Assembly: GCA_018715025.1 (NCBI GenBank)
Contig: DVMK01000070.1
Span: forward strand, 1-8,569
DNA from: Candidatus Caccousia avistercoris
GTDB lineage: Bacteria > Bacillota > Clostridia > Oscillospirales > Acutalibacteraceae
DNA: 8,569 bases
Direction: 5' to 3'
How positions within the stretch are numbered: the stretch's first letter is position 1; the number at the start of each line of letters is the position of its first letter. The notes beneath the pieces were generated by a model. The model had not been told where the DNA came from. It saw only the letters and a list, made by a program, of their open reading frames with translations, and ran no database searches. Both the position numbers and the translations under genes were made by a program. Positions 6,386 through 8,569 of this stretch are shown in pieces.

Positions 6386-6408
6386 AAGAAGTCGTCCTCC
6401 TTCCGCCC

Positions 6409-7362
6409 TTAGTCCTTCTTCCCGCGCTTGAGCAGGAAGGCAAGGGCCGCGTTGATAATCATGATGAAGAGGAACAGCACCAGGGCGATGGAGAACAGCG
6501 CCTGACGCTGCAGGCCGGAGGAATAAGACATTTCAGAGGCCACCGCTGTGGTGAGGAAGCGGACGCTTTCCAGCAAAGAAGGCATGTTCGCCACATTGCC
6601 GGCCACCATCATAACGGCCATAGCCTCGCCGATGGCGCGCCCAATGCCCAGCACCACAGAAGCGGCGATGCCGCTGGAGGCGGCGGGGACGGAAACGCGG
6701 AAGTAGGTTTCAATCTCGGTGGCGCCAAGGGCCAGGGAGGCTTCCTCATATTCCTTCGGCACTGCGTTCAGCGCCGTTTCAGACACACTGATGATGTAGG
6801 GCAGCACCATAACCGCCAGCACCACAATGGCCGCCAGCAGGCTTGCGCCCGAGGCCAGGTTGAAAGCAACGCGAATGGCCGGCACAAGCACCGTCATGCC
6901 CACCAGGCCGTACACCACGGAGGGGATTCCGGAGAGCAGCTCCACCGCTGTGCGGATGGCCCCCGCCAGCTTGGGCGGCGCCACCTTGGAAAGGAACACC
7001 GCCGTCATGAAGCCCACCGGGACGCCGATGATAATGGCGCCCGCGGTTCCGTAAACAGAGCTGAGGATAAAGGGAAGGATGCCAAACTTCGGCTCTGCGG
7101 CCGTAGAGGCCCATTCCTGCCCGAACAAGAATTCAACAATCCCAATTTCGCGGATGGCCGGCAGACCGGAGGCTACCAGATACACGGTAATAAAAAGTAC
7201 GAAGGCCACCGCAACCGCGCCGCAAAGGAAAAACAGCACGTTCATGAAATTCTCGAAGGCGGAACGGACGCCCTTCCGCTTGGGGGCCGCTTCTTGACCG
7301 GCTGCCTTGGAAACACCGTCCATACCTTCACTTCCTTTCAGCCTTTTTAAAAGCTCTTCCAT
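6409..7362 (-). CDS. pstC: PstC, phosphate ABC transporter permease
   Basis: PstC is the second membrane subunit of the phosphate importer. The 317 residues include a hydrophilic N-terminal tail of about 38 residues, about six membrane helices, the motif ELLSGIPSVVYGLVGMTVLV (141-160) and an EAA coupling loop (EEASLALGATEIETYFRVSVP, starting at residue 206) that contacts PstB. The IGRAIGEAMAV segment after it is typical of PstC. The ATG at 7362 has AAGGGG nearby; an in-frame ATG at 7323 (residue 14) also has a good purine-rich leader, so the first 13 residues are uncertain. Only 21 bases separate it from pstS, without a hairpin, so the two genes are probably cotranscribed without attenuation. 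Confidence 0.96.
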   Translation of the reverse strand: MEELLKRLKGSEGMDGVSKAAGQEAAPKRKGVRSAFENFMNVLFFLCGAVAVAFVLFITVYLVASGLPAIREIGIVEFLFGQEWASTAAEPKFGILPFILSSVYGTAGAIIIGVPVGFMTAVFLSKVAPPKLAGAIRTAVELLSGIPSVVYGLVGMTVLVPAIRVAFNLASGASLLAAIVVLAVMVLPYIISVSETALNAVPKEYEEASLALGATEIETYFRVSVPAASSGIAASVVLGIGRAIGEAMAVMMVAGNVANMPSLLESVRFLTTAVASEMSYSSGLQRQALFSIALVLFLFIMIINAALAFLLKRGKKD

Positions 7363-7383
7363 AGATACCCCTTATTTTTTTAT

Positions 7384-8334
7384 TTATTCTTCAGAAGCAG
7401 GAACCACGCCGGCGTCAATGTAAATCTGAGAAGCGTCAGCGCTGGTGGCAAAGTCGTAGAACGCCTGGGCGGCCTCGCTCAGCTCAGCATCGCTCTTGGT
7501 GGCGAACACGAAGGGGCGCTGGATGGCGTAGCTGCCGTCAAGAACGGTGGCCTCGCTGCACTCTACAGCCGGGGAGGAATCGTCCGCCTTCACGCCGAGG
7601 GCAACCACGGTGTCATCCACAGCAGAGAGGGAAATGTAGCCGATAGCGCCGGGGGTGGTGGAAACGGCGGTTTTCACAGCGCCGGTGGAGGTGAGCTCCT
7701 GCGCGTAAGCGCACTGGTCTTCCGTGCCGGTCAGCTCTTCAAAAGCGCCGCGGGTGCCGGAGCCAGCCTCACGGCCTACGAAAGCGATTTCCGCGTCAGC
7801 GCCGCCAACCTCGCTCCAGTTGGTGATTTCACCCAGGGCAATCTGGCTGATCTGCTCTACCGTCAGCTCGGTGACAGTGTTCTCGGGGTTTACTACAATG
7901 GCAATGCCGTCTTTTGCCACTACGGTCTCGGTGAGGCCGGCGGCAATTTCGTCCTCGGTGAGGGCGCGGCTGGAAAGGCCGATGTCGCACCCGCCGGAGG
8001 TAGCCTGCTCAATGCCGGTGCCGGAGCCGGTGGGGTCGTAGGTCACGGTCACGTTGGGGTACAGCACCTTGAATTCTTCAATCAGAGCGCCCATTACCTC
8101 TTCCATAGAGGTGGAGCCGTTGGTGGAAACATTGCCGGAGAGATCCGCGTTCCCAGCAGCAGACTCTTCTGCAGCGGCGGACTCTTCTGCAGCGGCGGAT
8201 TCCTCCGCAGTGGAAGCGGCGCCTGCTTCAGAAGAAGCATCGGCAGCGCTGGAAGTGGCGGTATCGTTGGAGCAGCCGGCAAAAGCGCCCAGGCAAAGGA
8301 CAGCGGCCAACAAGAAACTTACACTTTTTTTCAT
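7384..8334 (-). CDS. pstS: PstS, phosphate-binding lipoprotein of the ABC importer
   Basis: PstS is an extracytoplasmic lipoprotein that captures inorganic phosphate and hands it to PstC/PstA. The 316 residues begin with a lipoprotein signal (MKKSVSFLLAAVLCLGAFAG, lipobox FAGC, lipidated Cys21). A flexible Ala/Ser/Glu-rich linker follows (about 22-64) with a sixfold-residue tandem repeat (AEESAA). The binding domain spans about 66-313. Phosphate-contact segments are TNGSTSMEE (71-79), PTGSGTGIEQ (101-110) and REAGSGTRGAFEE (188-200); TPGAIGYISL (227-236) is also typical. The start is ATG with AGGAG (8347-8343) eight bases upstream. It is the first gene of the pst operon, preceded by the TTTACA array, and is therefore expected to rise strongly in phosphate starvation. 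Confidence 0.97.
   Translation of the reverse strand: MKKSVSFLLAAVLCLGAFAGCSNDTATSSAADASSEAGAASTAEESAAAEESAAAEESAAGNADLSGNVSTNGSTSMEEVMGALIEEFKVLYPNVTVTYDPTGSGTGIEQATSGGCDIGLSSRALTEDEIAAGLTETVVAKDGIAIVVNPENTVTELTVEQISQIALGEITNWSEVGGADAEIAFVGREAGSGTRGAFEELTGTEDQCAYAQELTSTGAVKTAVSTTPGAIGYISLSAVDDTVVALGVKADDSSPAVECSEATVLDGSYAIQRPFVFATKSDAELSEAAQAFYDFATSADASQIYIDAGVVPASEE
8159..8212. repeat. Three tandem 18-bp units in the pstS linker
   Basis: Units at 8159-8176, 8177-8194 and 8195-8212 share the pattern GCGGACTCTTCTGCAGCG on the plus strand. The first two differ at one base and the third is more diverged. On the coding strand each gives six residues of Ala/Glu/Ser, making the linker between the lipid anchor and the phosphate-binding domain. 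Since the period is a multiple of three, copy-number change would lengthen or shorten the tether without breaking frame. Confidence 0.9.
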
Positions 8335-8372
8335 GATTCATTCTCCTATCATTCATTTTCCTGACAGCACCT

Positions 8373-8378
8373 AGTATA
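8373..8378 (-). promoter_or_regulatory. -10 element of the pstS promoter
   Basis: The minus strand reads TATACT (four of six or better to TATAAT), giving a start near 8366 and a leader of about 31 bases before the pstS ATG. At the normal -35 distance the sequence is AAGAGA, not a recognisable -35 hexamer. That is expected for a promoter that depends on an activator bound just upstream. The nearest TTTACA ends nine bases from this box. Confidence 0.55.
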
Positions 8379-8387
8379 TCGGATTTT

Positions 8388-8467
8388 TGTAAAGTTCTCT
8401 TTCCGGCCTGTGTAAAGACTTTGTAAAGGTATTTTTCCAATTGTAAAATATCCGCGAAATTTGTAAA
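8388..8467 (-). promoter_or_regulatory. Pho-box array: five TTTACA repeats upstream of pstS
   Basis: Five exact TTTACA hexamers lie on the minus strand at 8467-8462, 8447-8442, 8427-8422, 8416-8411 and 8393-8388, all in one orientation toward pstS. The spacings are 20, 20, 11 and 23 bases. The TTTACA core agrees with the TT(A/C/T)ACA repeats bound by PhoP in Bacillus, where 11-base periodicity lets dimers line one face of the helix. The middle pair (8427-8411) has exactly that spacing. The location, the repeat number and the PhoP/PhoB gene in the same locus make this the likely operator. Binding is inferred. Confidence 0.8.
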
Positions 8468-8494
8468 GAAAACGTCGGATTCTGCGGTGCGCTT

Positions 8495-8527
8495 CTATTT
8501 TTTGGCCGCTTATTCTGAAAAAAATAG
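8495..8527. other. AT-rich inverted repeat upstream of the Pho boxes
   Basis: CTATTTTTT (8495-8503) and AAAAAATAG (8519-8527) form a perfect 9-bp stem around a 15-base loop. It is too AT-rich for a typical intrinsic terminator, yet could weakly end an upstream transcript or simply be part of the AT-rich promoter region. Otherwise 8468-8569 holds no gene that I can support. Confidence 0.3.
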
Positions 8528-8569
8528 GAATTTTGCCTGTGTCCCGCCGCAATTCCTTGCAATCTCTCT

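Noticed and set aside
6334..7350. Plus-strand open frame (338 codons) opposite pstC and pstA
   Set aside because: It is antisense to clearly conserved permease genes and has the low-complexity His/Gly/Gln composition of a shadow frame.
7363..7383. Possible attenuator between pstS and pstC
   Set aside because: The 21-base gap is A/T-rich but has no stem, so no hairpin-based expression step can be supported.
8371..8562. Short minus-strand frames over the pst promoter region
   Set aside because: They overlap the Pho-box array and the -10 element, lack ribosome binding sites and resemble nothing I know.
1..8569. CRISPR array, tRNA, rRNA or integron attC site
   Set aside because: No regularly spaced long repeats, no cloverleaf-forming stretch and no attC-like imperfect inverted repeats were found. 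The hairpin after the aadA-like gene is a plain terminator.

Overview
The window reads as a chromosomal piece of a GC-rich, low-oxygen Firmicute, most likely an Oscillospirales/Ruminococcaceae-type gut clostridium. The reasons are strong AGGAGG-type ribosome binding sites, a lipoprotein PstS with an Ala/Ser/Glu-rich linker, TTTACA-type Pho boxes as in Gram-positive PhoP regulons, and an IS5-family transposase of a kind I recall from gut clostridia. The genus cannot be fixed from the sequence alone.

Layout. From 8334 down to 1507, on the minus strand, lies a complete phosphate-starvation locus in canonical order: pstS, pstC, pstA, pstB, phoU, phoP/phoB, phoR. Upstream of pstS (8388-8467) are five exact TTTACA motifs, the likely binding array for the PhoP/PhoB regulator encoded in the same locus. 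A second promoter (3998-4026) sits between phoU and phoP, so the two-component genes can be made independently of the transporter. After phoR, still on the minus strand, comes a small CsoR-family metal-sensing repressor (1157-1432) with its own near-perfect sigma-A promoter. A bidirectional terminator (1077-1121) separates it from a convergent plus-strand gene (210-1028) encoding an AadA-like aminoglycoside nucleotidyltransferase. The first 173 bases are the 5' end of an IS5-family insertion sequence whose transposase runs off the window edge. Its inferred boundary lies only 36 bases upstream of the aadA-like start codon.

How it works together. PstS captures phosphate outside the membrane, PstC/PstA form the channel, and PstB drives uptake with ATP. 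PhoU couples transporter state to the PhoR kinase. PhoR phosphorylates PhoP/PhoB, which would activate pstS through the TTTACA array. This part is a textbook system, with a few local oddities: TTG starts for pstA and phoR, a degenerate first metal motif in PhoU, and an 18-bp tandem repeat in the PstS linker.

The accessory interest is at the left end. An AadA-like resistance-type enzyme has an insertion sequence directly upstream, with a candidate outward-facing promoter in the IS end. I see no evidence of a wholly new multi-gene system. The best leads are the IS/aadA junction, the altered substrate-site residue in the AadA homologue, and the irregularly spaced Pho-box array.
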